This document shows positions 8,674-18,686 of a stretch of 64,000 bases of DNA, piece after piece (position 1 is the stretch's first letter; each line of letters opens with the position of its first letter). Source of the DNA: Sphingobacteriaceae bacterium (lineage in GTDB: Bacteria > Bacteroidota > Bacteroidia > B-17B0 > Aurantibacillaceae); the NCBI GenBank assembly GCA_016705695.1, contig JADJLA010000005.1, positions 124,001 to 188,000 on the forward strand, written 5' to 3'. The position numbers and the translations under genes were made by a program. The notes beneath the pieces were generated by a model. That model did not search any database and was not told where the DNA came from. It saw only the letters and a program-made list of their open reading frames with translations.

Positions 8674-10665
8674 ATGAAAAACATTTTTCTTATAGCCCTT
8701 ATTTCTATTTCTTCAGTGGTTTTCGCGCAGGAACATAAATGTGCGAAAGCGAAGCAAGCAATGGCTCAGCAATTAATAGATCATGAAAAATCAACCAGCG
8801 CTTTGCTTCCAAATATATCTCACGAATTAAAGTACGATGTAAAGTTTGTTCACTTTATGTTGAATTTAGAACGAACTACCAAGTTTGTTTCCGGAGGAGT
8901 AAAAACGGTTGCTAAAGTTACAGCCGCAGCCATGGATACATTTATGTGTTTGTTGCATGAGAATCATACCATCGATTCTATTCGATTTAATGGGAATTTA
9001 GTTACGGCTACACGCGTAGATAGCGCCGTAAAAATAAAACCAAGCATAGCAATTCCAAACGGACAAAGTTTTACCGTAACTATTTATTATAAAGGAACAC
9101 CACCGGTTGGAGCAGCAGCTATTGGAAGTGGATTTAGTAATGCAACTTCAGGTTCTTGGGGAAACCAAGTTACATGGAGTTTAAGCGAAGCTGTTGCGGC
9201 ATATCATTGGTGGCCGTGTAAGCAAATTTTAACCGATAAAATTGATTCGAGTTGGGTGTATGTTACAACCGATTCAACAAATAAAGTAGGGTCCAACGGC
9301 TTGCTTAAAAATGTAGTGATCGTTGGAAATAAAAAACGATACGAGTGGCAGAGCAGGAATATGATCGATTATTATTTGATCTCGGTTGCTATTGCACGAT
9401 ATAAAGAATATAATTTGTACGCCAAGCCTTTGTATATAGGACCGGATTCTATTTTGATCCAAAATTATATTTACGATAATGCCATCAATAATACTTCATG
9501 GATAAATTCACAAAAAGTAGAATTAAATAAAATGCCTCAAGTAATGAATTTCTTTTGTAAAACATTTGGCATGTATCCGTTCTACAAAGAAAAATACGGA
9601 CATTGCATGGCGCCCTTTAGTGGAGGAATGGAACATCAAACGATGACAAGCCTTGGTTTTTTTGATTATTATATTGATGCACACGAACTCGGACATCAAT
9701 GGTGGGGAGATAATGTAACATGTAAAAGCTGGGGAGATATTTGGATCAACGAAGGTTTTGCATCATACGCTGAACATTTAACCGCGCAATATTTAGATTT
9801 ACCTAACTTTGCAACAAATTTGAATAGTGCTCACACAAATGTAATGAGTCAGGCGGGAGGGAGTATCTTTTTTACAGGTAATGATACATTAAATTCAACA
9901 CGTATTTTTAGTAGCCGACTAACGTATGACAAAGGCGGTGCAATTATTCACACCTTACGTTTTGTAACAAATAACGATTCTTTATGGTTCCAAACTTTGC
10001 GTGGTTTTCAAAATACGTATAAGAACAGCACAGCCTCTGCTATCGATTTTCAAAATTATTATCAAGCGCAAACGTCTATTAATCCAACGCAATTTTTTAA
10101 TCAATGGTATTACGGACAAGGATATCCAACGTTTGATGTGAGCTGGAATTTTGTTGGGAATACTGCCGTTATTAAATCAACTCAAAGCACCTCTTTTCCA
10201 TCTTCTGTTCCGCTATTTATAACACCAATGGAATATCGAATTCAGCGTACCAGCGCTGCTGATACCATTGTTCGTGTAATGCACAGCAATACAACTGAAG
10301 TATATTCATTTCCTGTTTTAGGAACCGTGATCGGTATTACATGCGATCCAAATAATTGGGTGATCAATAAAGTTATTGGACCAACGCAGGATGTAACTTT
10401 AACAGCTGTTCCTGATCAGATGATCTCAAATAGTGATATAAGTTTAAGTCCAAATCCTTCTGGCGGTATTTATAATTTAAAGATGAATAATGTAAATAAA
10501 GCCACTTATACTGTTACCGACATTTCGGGTAAATTAGTTAGCAAAGGAAGTTGTGCTTCTGAAACCGCTATTGATATTTCAAATGAGGCAAACGGCATTT
10601 ATATTTTGCAGATAAAAGATCAAAACGGTAAAACACTTGATTCCCGCAAACTGATAAAGAAATAA
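8674..10665 (+). CDS. secreted M1 family aminopeptidase with T9SS sorting domain
   Basis: Zinc aminopeptidase predicted to be exported by the type IX secretion system. A signal peptide ends near SSVVFAQ. The exopeptidase motif reads GGMEH (normally GGMEN), the zinc site HELGHQWWGD starts at residue 337, and the third ligand is in INEGFASYAE. The last ~80 residues form a type A sorting domain: SLSPNPSGGIYNL, then VTDISGKLV and NGIYILQIKD. Length 663 aa suits an M1 catalytic unit with a short tail. It probably degrades peptides outside the cell. Confidence 0.93.
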   Translation: MKNIFLIALISISSVVFAQEHKCAKAKQAMAQQLIDHEKSTSALLPNISHELKYDVKFVHFMLNLERTTKFVSGGVKTVAKVTAAAMDTFMCLLHENHTIDSIRFNGNLVTATRVDSAVKIKPSIAIPNGQSFTVTIYYKGTPPVGAAAIGSGFSNATSGSWGNQVTWSLSEAVAAYHWWPCKQILTDKIDSSWVYVTTDSTNKVGSNGLLKNVVIVGNKKRYEWQSRNMIDYYLISVAIARYKEYNLYAKPLYIGPDSILIQNYIYDNAINNTSWINSQKVELNKMPQVMNFFCKTFGMYPFYKEKYGHCMAPFSGGMEHQTMTSLGFFDYYIDAHELGHQWWGDNVTCKSWGDIWINEGFASYAEHLTAQYLDLPNFATNLNSAHTNVMSQAGGSIFFTGNDTLNSTRIFSSRLTYDKGGAIIHTLRFVTNNDSLWFQTLRGFQNTYKNSTASAIDFQNYYQAQTSINPTQFFNQWYYGQGYPTFDVSWNFVGNTAVIKSTQSTSFPSSVPLFITPMEYRIQRTSAADTIVRVMHSNTTEVYSFPVLGTVIGITCDPNNWVINKVIGPTQDVTLTAVPDQMISNSDISLSPNPSGGIYNLKMNNVNKATYTVTDISGKLVSKGSCASETAIDISNEANGIYILQIKDQNGKTLDSRKLIKK

Positions 10666-10710
10666 GCATCTCTTAACGCTTAGTGTAATTTTCTTCTTGT
10701 TTTTTAATCT

Positions 10711-10718
10711 TACCTTCG
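10711..10718 (+). promoter_or_regulatory. candidate -7 box of the DedA gene
   Basis: TACCTTCG differs from TAnnTTTG at one base and stands 7 bases before the ATG at 10726. No correctly spaced -33 element is obvious. Confidence 0.3.
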
Positions 10719-10725
10719 TGGTAGT

Positions 10726-11358
10726 ATGTGGGAATTTCTTAAAACATTAACCGACCCTCAAAGCATTATTCAATATGGTGGTTTATGGTTATTGTTGTTT
10801 GTGATCTTTGCCGAAACAGGATTGTTAGTTGGATTTTTTTTACCCGGAGATAATTTAATTTTACTCGCTGGTATTCTTTGCAAATCGCAACCTAGCTTAT
10901 TAAATGTTGATTTTATTCCCTTGGTTATTTTAATGACCATTGCAGCTGTTGTTGGAAATATGTTTGGTTATTGGTTCGGCAAAAAAGCAGGCGAACGTTT
11001 ATATGAACGAAAGGAAACTTTATTCTTTAAGAAAAAGCATTTGGAAGCGACTAATAAATACTATCAAAAGTACGGCGGCAATGCTACTTTAATTCTCGCG
11101 CGTTTTTTACCTGTGATACGAACCTTTGCACCCATTATTGCCGGTGTGGTAAAAGTAAATTTTTCAAAATTCATGCTGTTTAATATTGTGGGAGCAATAT
11201 TATGGATCTTCGGCTTAGCTTCCATTGGGTATTATTTGGTAACGCTCTTTCCGGGTATTACCAATTACATGGGTTATATTTTTATCACACTCATTATCTT
11301 AACCGCCATTCCGGTAGTACGTTTGATCTTCAAGAAAAAAGAGAATTCAACGGTTTAA
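10726..11358 (+). CDS. DedA family membrane protein
   Basis: Inner-membrane protein of the DedA/SNARE-associated family, members of which transport undecaprenyl phosphate or phospholipids. The 210-aa product has the expected membrane segments, the N-terminal FAETGLLVGFFLPGDNLI pattern with acidic residues, and the ARFLPVIRTFAPIIAG motif with conserved Arg residues. Its gene stands alone between the M1 peptidase and the low-quality block that follows. Substrate is not known. Confidence 0.92.
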   Translation: MWEFLKTLTDPQSIIQYGGLWLLLFVIFAETGLLVGFFLPGDNLILLAGILCKSQPSLLNVDFIPLVILMTIAAVVGNMFGYWFGKKAGERLYERKETLFFKKKHLEATNKYYQKYGGNATLILARFLPVIRTFAPIIAGVVKVNFSKFMLFNIVGAILWIFGLASIGYYLVTLFPGITNYMGYIFITLIILTAIPVVRLIFKKKENSTV

Positions 11359-11359
11359 T

Positions 11360-11720
11360 AAGAGCCACAAAGGCACGAAGACGCAAATGCATTGTTCCGC
11401 AACGGAATATTTTTATCATCAATGTGAACCAATATGTCACCCCTAAAGGGGTTCTGCCCCAAAATTTTTTTTTTTCCCCGGGGGGGCCCCCCCGCCCCCC
11501 CGGGGGGGGGGGGGGAAAAAAAAAAACAACCCCCTTTTTTGTTTGGGGATCCCCCCCCCCCCCCCCGGGGGGGGGGGTGTGAAAAAAAATTATTCGGGGG
11601 GTGTTGAAAAGGGGGGGGGGGGAAAAAAAGAGAAAAAAATAAATCCAATACAACAACAAGCTTACCTTTTACCGACCGTGCCTCCGTGTCTTGGTGGTAA
11701 AAATCACAATGGTTGTAATA
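11360..11720. repeat. degenerate inverted repeat flanking a homopolymer block
   Basis: This gene-free stretch starts with gagccacaaaggcacgaagacgcaaatg (first 20 bases gagccacaaaggcacgaaga) and ends with the complementary-type ctccgtgtcttggtggtaaa, so it belongs to the same intergenic repeat class as 6544, 20229 and 22561. Inside is a short hairpin CCCCTAAAGGGG at about 11440, then the homopolymer block. I see no gene in it. Confidence 0.55.
11461..11640. other. block of long homopolymer runs, probable assembly artefact
   Basis: About 180 bases consist almost wholly of runs of T, C, G and A, many longer than seven, for example a run of 14-15 C and similar runs of G. This composition is unlike anything else in this AT-rich window. 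The translated frames are poly-Pro/Gly nonsense. It lies inside a repeat element, where short reads misassemble easily. Confidence 0.75.
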
Positions 11721-11748
11721 AACTTTCTGACGAAAAGATCTTAAGCTT

Positions 11749-12873
11749 TTAGCAAATCGTCAGGAGTTTAAACACATCCTTGTAATCGGTAAGCGGCAAT
11801 GTTTTTTCTACATCATCAATATCATGATAGAACGAAACGCCACCCAGCGTGTAAATAAAAAATGAAGGCACTCCCAATTCGGTGAACCAATAGTGATCGC
11901 TATTTTGAGCCTTTCCTCTTTTCTTGATCTCTTTTACCAATTGTTTGTCTTTATTTATTTTCTCAAGCAATTCAAATTGCTTTGTAAAAATAGCGCCGTT
12001 CACCACCATCATGCCATCGTCGCCTGTGCCTAAAAGATCGAGGTTAATTAAAAATTTTACTTTTTTAAGATCAAACGGCGAGTTCTCGCTAAAGTGTTTC
12101 GATCCCAATAATCCTATCTCTTCGCTTGCAAAGAAAATAAATACCGTTTTATATTTTGGTTTAGTAGCGGCGTAATGTTTTACAAAATTCAAAACCATGC
12201 TTGTTCCGCTGGCGTTATCATTGGCTCCCGGAAAGTAACAGTTCTTTCCCATAGCTCCCAAATGATCGTAATGCGCGGTAAATACAACCATCGAATCGTT
12301 ATTTTCACCCTCAATAAAAGCGCCAATATTATTTGTTTTAAAATCTTCTATAAAAACCGATTCAATATCCAGTTCAATATCTTTAATGTCATTTGGAAAT
12401 CTTGAGCGCAATAATTCGATCTTAGCAGGTTTCATATGAAACAAACTCACGCTATGCGTTAATTTTTTTACAAGCTTAACCGAGCAAGCTTTGCTTTTAT
12501 CTTTACAAACATAGTTTACGCTATCCTTTTTTTCTAATTCCCATTTCCCCTTAATGGTTTCGCAATTAGGATCAATAATAAAATCTCTTCCCGGAATTAA
12601 TTTTTTGCCGTTCACTTTTACCTCTACTTTTTTAGGGAACGTATTTACCTGATGCGAGTACGGCTGCAAGAATGTTGTAGTAAATAAAGGTTTTGCCTTG
12701 CTCTTCTCTAATTCTTTTACAATAAAGTTGGCAGCGTGTTTTTGCCCATCTTTTACATAACCTCGGCCCAAACATTTTTTAGAGGTCAAAAATTTGATCA
12801 CGTCTCTTGTATAATCAAGATCCTGTGCGTTTAAAAGGGAGGAAGCAAATAGGAGTAAAAAAAATAAACGCAT
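11749..12873 (-). CDS. M28 family zinc peptidase, exported
   Basis: A 374-aa M28 (aminopeptidase Y/S-like) metallopeptidase with a signal peptide (MRLFFLLLFASSLLNAQ). Metal ligands are seen in order: AHYDHLG, DNASGTSM, FASEEIGLLGS with the catalytic and bridging Glu, NLDLLGTGDD, and SDHYWFTELGVPSFF with the last His further on. It should act in the periplasm or at the surface on peptides or amino-acid derivatives. The start codon overlaps the stop of the upstream gene by one base, indicating coupling. Confidence 0.92.
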   Translation of the reverse strand: MRLFFLLLFASSLLNAQDLDYTRDVIKFLTSKKCLGRGYVKDGQKHAANFIVKELEKSKAKPLFTTTFLQPYSHQVNTFPKKVEVKVNGKKLIPGRDFIIDPNCETIKGKWELEKKDSVNYVCKDKSKACSVKLVKKLTHSVSLFHMKPAKIELLRSRFPNDIKDIELDIESVFIEDFKTNNIGAFIEGENNDSMVVFTAHYDHLGAMGKNCYFPGANDNASGTSMVLNFVKHYAATKPKYKTVFIFFASEEIGLLGSKHFSENSPFDLKKVKFLINLDLLGTGDDGMMVVNGAIFTKQFELLEKINKDKQLVKEIKKRGKAQNSDHYWFTELGVPSFFIYTLGGVSFYHDIDDVEKTLPLTDYKDVFKLLTIC

Positions 12874-13436
12874 TAGGCGAAGCGAGCTTTACTGAGTTCT
12901 CTTAAGCGTTTGTAACTTTCGTTTTGATCTTTCCAATCGTAAACCGATTTTAATCCCAAAAGATAAGAATCTGCGTCGGCCCAATTGGCGCAATTATTCA
13001 ATTGATCAATAGCCAAGCCATATTCTGTGGCGTTTTGTTGGAATAGTTCGTTAATGAACCTGAATTTTTCATTTAACGACACTTCTAATTTTTTATGATT
13101 CGCCTCGTTCTTGCTTTCATTGGCAAGGGTATCATAAGAAGCTGCTTTTAGCACTTCGGGAGTCGACTCTTTTAGATCTTCCGTAACTTTTATCTCCTCT
13201 TTTACAAAACTTGCTTCGCTTACTTTAGAGTGAATGCCAAAACTTGGTGATATTTCGGTGGTAGTTTTTAAATGCTTGTAAACGCTCAATTTCCCTTGAA
13301 GATCGAATAACTGTCTTTGCAAATTTTCACAGTCGGTCGACGATGGTTGAACGTTTCCATCAACAAAAAGCTCTAAATTTGGCAATGTTTCGTGAATGAG
13401 GTCTTGAAGTTTACCAAGTGTTTGTTCGATATTCAT
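12873..13436 (-). CDS. conserved hypothetical protein, coupled to the M28 peptidase
   Basis: I do not recognise a named domain in this 187-aa protein. It is hydrophilic, with no signal or membrane segment. The middle (about 60-110) is low in conservation-like features and rich in Glu, Lys and Ser. The C-terminal 75 residues look structured (LNEKFRFINELFQQN, then LNNCANWADADSYLLGLK), and I recall similar tails in other Bacteroidota hypotheticals. It is transcribed divergently from tdk and overlaps the M28 start by one base. Confidence 0.7.
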   Translation of the reverse strand: MNIEQTLGKLQDLIHETLPNLELFVDGNVQPSSTDCENLQRQLFDLQGKLSVYKHLKTTTEISPSFGIHSKVSEASFVKEEIKVTEDLKESTPEVLKAASYDTLANESKNEANHKKLEVSLNEKFRFINELFQQNATEYGLAIDQLNNCANWADADSYLLGLKSVYDWKDQNESYKRLRELSKARFA

Positions 13437-13522
13437 ACTGTGAAAATTTATCTTTAAATTTAATTTGAATTTATAATATGTTGGCTTACTTTTAATTTTT
13501 TGTTGTTAACGCCTTTTAAACA

Positions 13523-14101
13523 ATGTTTGTTGAAGAAAATAGAGCTAGTGTAAAGCGGGGATGGATAGAGGTTATCTGTGGAAGCATGTTTTCGGGCAAA
13601 ACCGAAGAACTCATCAGGCGTTTAAAGCGCGCGCAGTTTGCCAAGCAAAAAGTAGAGATCTTTAAACCAAGTGTTGATACGCGTTATCACGATATCAAGG
13701 TTGTTTCGCATACAGGCATCGAAATTCATAGCACGCCGGTTGCATCCAGCTCCAATATTTTTTTATTGGCCGCTGATACCGAGGTGGTGGGTATTGATGA
13801 GGCGCAATTCTTCGACGATGAACTTCCCAATGTATGCAAACAGTTAGCCGATAAAGGTGTAAGGGTAATAGTAGCTGGTTTAGATATGGATTTTCAAGGC
13901 AAGCCTTTTGGCCCCATGCCTCAATTGCTGGCCAGCGCCGAATATGTTACAAAAGTTCATGCCATTTGCGTAGATTGTGGTCAGTTAGCTTACGTTTCGC
14001 ACCGAACTGTGGCCAATGAGAATTTGGTGTTGTTGGGTGAGACCGATAATTACAAACCTTTATGCCGACAATGTTATAATATTTCAAATCAACATACCTA
14101 G
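13523..14101 (+). CDS. tdk: thymidine kinase
   Basis: Salvage enzyme that phosphorylates thymidine to dTMP using ATP; a type II (TK1-like) kinase. The P-loop GSMFSGKT is at residues 20-27, the Walker B region reads VVGIDEAQFFD, and the zinc ribbon has the CxxC pairs CVDCG and CRQC. The lasso region YVSHRTV precedes the last pair. Length 192 aa is normal. Its stop codon TAG shares its last base with the GTG start of murF-alr. Confidence 0.97.
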   Translation: MFVEENRASVKRGWIEVICGSMFSGKTEELIRRLKRAQFAKQKVEIFKPSVDTRYHDIKVVSHTGIEIHSTPVASSSNIFLLAADTEVVGIDEAQFFDDELPNVCKQLADKGVRVIVAGLDMDFQGKPFGPMPQLLASAEYVTKVHAICVDCGQLAYVSHRTVANENLVLLGETDNYKPLCRQCYNISNQHT

Positions 14102-16542
14102 TGTACACACTTTCGGAAATAAATAGTATTGTAAAAGGAACATTGCACGGGATAGGCGAAATGCCCTACTCATTTTTTGTTACCGATAGCAGGCAAGTGA
14201 TCCATACCGAAGAGGTTTTGTTTTTTGCTTTGGTGAGCGAGCGCAATGATGCACATAGATACATTGATGACTTGATCGAAAAGGGTGTAAAAGCATTTGT
14301 GGTAAGCAACAAAGAATTTATTTGCAACATAGCTTCATTTATTTTAGTAAATGATACCTTGCAAGCTTTACAAGATCTTGCCGCGCATCATCGTTCGCAG
14401 TTTCATATTTCGGTGATTGGAATTACAGGGAGCAACGGAAAAACGATCGTGAAAGAATGGTTGTATCAATTATTAAAAGACGATAAAAATATTTGTCGCA
14501 GCCCTAAAAGTTATAATTCGCAAATTGGTGTGCCATTAAGTGTACTGAATTTAAACAAAACGCATCAACTAGCCATTTTTGAAGCGGGAATATCTTTGCC
14601 GGGCGAGATGCAAAAACTGCACAACATCATTAGACCAACTCTTGGCGTTTTTACGTCGTTAGGACAAGCCCACGATGAAGGTTTTAAAAGCAGAGATCAA
14701 AAATTAGCCGAGAAGTGGAAATTATTTGGAGGCGCCGAACGTGTTATTGCCAATAAATTTGATGATCCTACTTTGCGGTTCTCAGAGAACATGGCCATTA
14801 CCATTGGCTCCGGAAATGATAGCACGTATAAATTAAATTATGTTCCGGGTTTAACTAGCTCAAGTATTGAATTAACACGCGAAGGAAAAAAGGAAACCTT
14901 TAAAATTCCATTTATTGATAAAGCTTCTTTGTTGAATTGCGCTACTTGCGTAGTTACACTTTTGCATTTGGGTTATAAGTCGGAGGTAATTCAACAACGT
15001 TTAGATCATTTGCAAAGTATTGCTTTGCGTTTGGAAGTAAAAAATGCCGTTCATAATTCTATCATCATCAACGATTTTTATAATTCAGATATTGATTCAA
15101 TACGGATTGCGTTATCGTTCTTAAATCAACAACACCGCCGTGAGAAAAAAGTGGTGATCGTTTCGGATATTGAACAATCGGGTAGGAAGGAAGAAGAATT
15201 ATACAAAGACCTGGCGAATTTACTCAAGCAAAATAATATTGACCTGCTCATTGGAATTGGAACTGCAGTTTTAAAGAATAAGGATCTGTTTATTGCAAAC
15301 GCTTTGTTTTACCCGGATGTGGACGCTTTTTTGAGCGATGAGAAAAAGGTAAAAACGCAATTGCATAATTCAAGCATTCTTTTAAAAGGCGCACACCGAT
15401 TTAATTTCGAGAAGATCAGCAAAACGCTTCAGTTAAAAAGTCACGATACTATTTTAGAGATCGACCTCAATAAATTAACGCATAACGTAAATCATTACCG
15501 CTCGCTCATTGGCAAACAAACGCAGTTAATGTGCATGGTAAAAGCCATGGGTTATGGAAGTGGAAGTAGCGAAGTGGCAAAAACATTGCAGCACATTGGC
15601 GTAAATTATTTGGCTGTGGCTTATGCCGACGAAGGTGTAGAATTGCGCGAAGCTTCTATTAGTTTACCAATAATGGTAATGAGCCCCGAGCGCGATTCGT
15701 TTGAAGATATCATCAAATACAATTTAGAGCCCGAGATCTATTCGTTTAAACTCTTAGAAGATTTTATTCATGCGTTGGATAAATTTGGGATCCAGGAAAC
15801 GTTTCCGGTACATTTAAAAATAGATACCGGCATGAAGCGCTTAGGTTTTGAAGCGGAAGATATAGATGCTTTATGCGAGAAGCTAAGACATTCTAAGCAA
15901 ATAAAAGTAAAAAGTATCTTTTCGCATTTGGTTGGTTCGGATAATAAGGAGCTAGATCGATTTACCCAACAGCAAATAGAATTATTTAAAGCCTCGGCCG
16001 ATAAAATAGAAAAAGCGGTTGGCTATATTACCCTCAAGCATATTAGCAATACCTGTGGCATTACACGTTTTAAGAATGCACATTTTAATATGGTGCGTTT
16101 AGGAATTGGGATGTATGGTTTTGGAGTGAATGAAGAAGAAAATACCCTGTTGCAAAATGTAAATTCGTTACGAACACGCATCAGTCAAATTAAACACGTA
16201 AGAACCGCCGAAACCGTTGGTTACAATCGCAATGGCATTGTTACAAGTGATATGACCATTGCCACCATTCCTATTGGATACGCCGATGGTTTCCATCGCA
16301 CATTAGGAAACGTGCGCCATGGTGTTTGGATCAATAACAAATTCTGCAAAACCGTTGGCAATATTTGTATGGATATGTGCATGGTAGATATTACCAATGT
16401 AAAGTGCAAAGAGGGCGACGAAGTAATTGTGTTTGAAAGCTCCACACAAGTTAATCAAATGGCTAAGGCCATGAATTCTATTCCTTACGAAGTACTTACC
16501 GGTATTTCTTCCAGAGTGAAGAGGGTTTATACGCAGGAGTGA
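14101..16542 (+). CDS. bifunctional MurF / alanine racemase
   Basis: Fusion of UDP-MurNAc-tripeptide:D-Ala-D-Ala ligase (residues 1 to about 445) and PLP-dependent alanine racemase (about 450-813), coupling production of D-Ala to its use in peptidoglycan synthesis. The MurF half has the ATP loop GITGSNGKTIVKEW near residue 115. The racemase half has the PLP lysine at K481 (MVKAMGYGSGS) and the catalytic Tyr region TVGYNRNG. This fusion is known in Bacteroidota. Translation starts at GTG, overlapping the tdk stop by one base. Confidence 0.95.
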   Translation: MYTLSEINSIVKGTLHGIGEMPYSFFVTDSRQVIHTEEVLFFALVSERNDAHRYIDDLIEKGVKAFVVSNKEFICNIASFILVNDTLQALQDLAAHHRSQFHISVIGITGSNGKTIVKEWLYQLLKDDKNICRSPKSYNSQIGVPLSVLNLNKTHQLAIFEAGISLPGEMQKLHNIIRPTLGVFTSLGQAHDEGFKSRDQKLAEKWKLFGGAERVIANKFDDPTLRFSENMAITIGSGNDSTYKLNYVPGLTSSSIELTREGKKETFKIPFIDKASLLNCATCVVTLLHLGYKSEVIQQRLDHLQSIALRLEVKNAVHNSIIINDFYNSDIDSIRIALSFLNQQHRREKKVVIVSDIEQSGRKEEELYKDLANLLKQNNIDLLIGIGTAVLKNKDLFIANALFYPDVDAFLSDEKKVKTQLHNSSILLKGAHRFNFEKISKTLQLKSHDTILEIDLNKLTHNVNHYRSLIGKQTQLMCMVKAMGYGSGSSEVAKTLQHIGVNYLAVAYADEGVELREASISLPIMVMSPERDSFEDIIKYNLEPEIYSFKLLEDFIHALDKFGIQETFPVHLKIDTGMKRLGFEAEDIDALCEKLRHSKQIKVKSIFSHLVGSDNKELDRFTQQQIELFKASADKIEKAVGYITLKHISNTCGITRFKNAHFNMVRLGIGMYGFGVNEEENTLLQNVNSLRTRISQIKHVRTAETVGYNRNGIVTSDMTIATIPIGYADGFHRTLGNVRHGVWINNKFCKTVGNICMDMCMVDITNVKCKEGDEVIVFESSTQVNQMAKAMNSIPYEVLTGISSRVKRVYTQE

Positions 16543-16585
16543 TCAGATGTTTTCCTAAAGAAGAAAGTAAAATTTAATACCAATT

Positions 16586-17638
16586 ATGTATACCAAAAGA
16601 AGATATCCATTTAGAACTGTGTTAAACTGGACCAAACGGGAAATTATGTTTTTTACTATACAAGTAACCTTGGTTACGGTTTTGTACGAACTACTCGATC
16701 TGCATTGGATACAAGTTCCATTGTCTCCTGTTGCATTGATCGGTACCGCAGTTGCCTTTATGGTTGGTTTTCAAAACAACTCGGCATACGACAGAATTTG
16801 GGAAGCAAGAACAATTTGGGGAGGAATAGTTAATTCTTCAAGATCGTTTATCATTACGCTCAAAGATAGTTTCTACATTCATCGTACAGAAGATAGCAAA
16901 GAAGAAAAGGACGAGTTAAAAATTATTACCAACCGCCACATTGCTTGGTTAACAGCTTTGAGATATAGCATGCGGAAAAAGAAAGTGTGGGAAGCAACAT
17001 ATACTACCACTGGGAGTATAAAAATGAATTTTGGCTATAATGTTCCTGAATATAATATTACGCTTGAAGAAGAATTAAAGCCTTTATTATCGGAGGCAGA
17101 ATTTACTAAGGTGATGAGCATCGATAACATTCCCAACGCTTTAATTTCATTACAATCGGAGCATTTAAGGAGACTAATGAACGAAAAAAAATTATGGGAT
17201 TTTAGCTTATTGAACTTGCAACAAATACTTGCTGAATTAACCGAACTTCAAGGAAAGTCAGAACGAATAAAAAACTTTCCTTATCCTAAACAATACGCCA
17301 GCATTGCCTATCATTTTGTACATATATTTATGTGGTTATTGCCACTCGCGCTTATACCTGCATTTGGTGAGTTGAGTCTTGAAGTTGCTAAAACCAATGA
17401 TTGGATAGGAAAGTATTTTATTTGGCTAAACATTCCTTTTACAGTAATTGTAATATGGGTTTTTAATACAATGCTAAGGATCGGACTAGTAGGAGAGAAT
17501 CCCTTTGAAGGCTCTCCGAATGATGTTCCAATATCAAATATTTCAAGAGGGATTACGCGAGATCTTTTACAAATTATTGGTGAAAAACCCGAAAACATTC
17601 CGCCGCCATTTGAAAATATAAATGGTGTGGAAATGTAA
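16586..17638 (+). CDS. bestrophin family ion channel, second copy
   Basis: A 350-aa bestrophin (UPF0187) protein. The family core is clear: FQNNSAYDRIWEARTIWGGI near residue 75, hydrophobic segments near residues 22-60 and 245-300, and the C-terminal GENPFEGSPNDVPISN. It is longer than the 7695-8558 paralogue and clearly diverged from it, so this is not a recent duplication. It follows murF-alr by 43 bases and converges with galE. Confidence 0.92.
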   Translation: MYTKRRYPFRTVLNWTKREIMFFTIQVTLVTVLYELLDLHWIQVPLSPVALIGTAVAFMVGFQNNSAYDRIWEARTIWGGIVNSSRSFIITLKDSFYIHRTEDSKEEKDELKIITNRHIAWLTALRYSMRKKKVWEATYTTTGSIKMNFGYNVPEYNITLEEELKPLLSEAEFTKVMSIDNIPNALISLQSEHLRRLMNEKKLWDFSLLNLQQILAELTELQGKSERIKNFPYPKQYASIAYHFVHIFMWLLPLALIPAFGELSLEVAKTNDWIGKYFIWLNIPFTVIVIWVFNTMLRIGLVGENPFEGSPNDVPISNISRGITRDLLQIIGEKPENIPPPFENINGVEM

Positions 17639-17665
17639 GATCTATTTTGAACAATAGATTTTAAT

Positions 17666-18681
17666 CTAAACCAACCCCTGCCATTTCCAGGCACTCAACA
17701 TCATATCATCAATGCGAGTTTTGGTGTCCAGCCCAGATCTTTTTGTGCTTTGCTGCTGTTAGAATAGATCTCAACCACATCGCCTGCGCGGCGTTTGCCT
17801 ATGGTATAATTTAATTTTTGGCCTGTTACTTTTTCAAAGGCTATTATGGCTTCTAATACGCTTACACCATTACCTGTTCCTAAATTATAAACTGAGTAAG
17901 GGTGTTTGGCTTTACCACTTACTAAAAATTCTAACGCTTTTAAATGCGCATCGGCAATATCACTTACATGTACATAATCTCTTATGCATGTTCCATCGCG
18001 TGTATCATAATCATTGCCATGCACCGTTAACGAATTTTTTCCGGCAGCGGTTTGTGTAATAATGGGAACTAAATTACTTGGTTTGTTGCTCGATAATTCT
18101 CCATTCAATCCACTCATGTGCGCACCAACCGGATTAAAATAACGCAAAGCAATGCTTTTTAAAAATGGTTTAGCGGCGCAAAATTCGGCCAGCATTTCTT
18201 CGCCCACTTGTTTTGTATAACCATAAGGCGAAGCGGCTTTTTGCAAAGGGGTTTCTTCGGTAACAGGTAATGCTTTTGTGTTTCCGTAAACCGAACACGA
18301 GGAAGAAAAAATAAAATGTTGTATTTGTTTTTGTTCGCAGATCTTTAACATGTTCACCAAGGATCCAATATTGTTGTGGTAATATTTTAAAGGGTCTTCT
18401 GTACTTTCGCCAACCGATTTAAACGCGGCAAAATGGATCACACCTACAATATCATCAAACGAATACAACGCGGTAGTTAATTTTTCAAGATCGCATAGAT
18501 CAATATTTAATTTTGTAAAATTCTTTTTGCTGATGTTCTCAACGCGCTCGTAAGTTTGCTCTGTTGAATTCGAAAAATTGTCAATGGAGATCACATGATA
18601 ATCTGTTTTTTCTAAAAGTTCAATAATGGTATGCGAACCAATATATCCGGCTCCTCCGGTAACTATTACATGTTTTCCCAT
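17666..18681 (-). CDS. galE: UDP-glucose 4-epimerase, C-terminus frameshifted
   Basis: Interconverts UDP-glucose and UDP-galactose for glycan synthesis. The NAD loop GGAGYIGSHT opens the protein, and the SDR catalytic set appears as SSSCSVYGN and YGYTKQ. The uninterrupted frame stops at 17701 after WTPKLALMI, but one extra A in the run at 17719-17722 restores DDMMLSAWKWQGLV ending at 17666 and gives 338 aa, the standard GalE length. So a one-base homopolymer loss is likely. It is 5 bases from the upstream glucosaminidase, in one operon. Confidence 0.93.
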
Positions 18682-18686
18682 ACGCT

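Noticed and set aside
11202..11752. Several open frames over the homopolymer block, poly-Pro/Gly rich
   Set aside because: They are by-products of the G and C runs, present on both strands, with no start signal or family likeness.
14101..16542. MurF-Alr fusion as a novel enzyme
   Set aside because: This fusion is already known in Bacteroidota.
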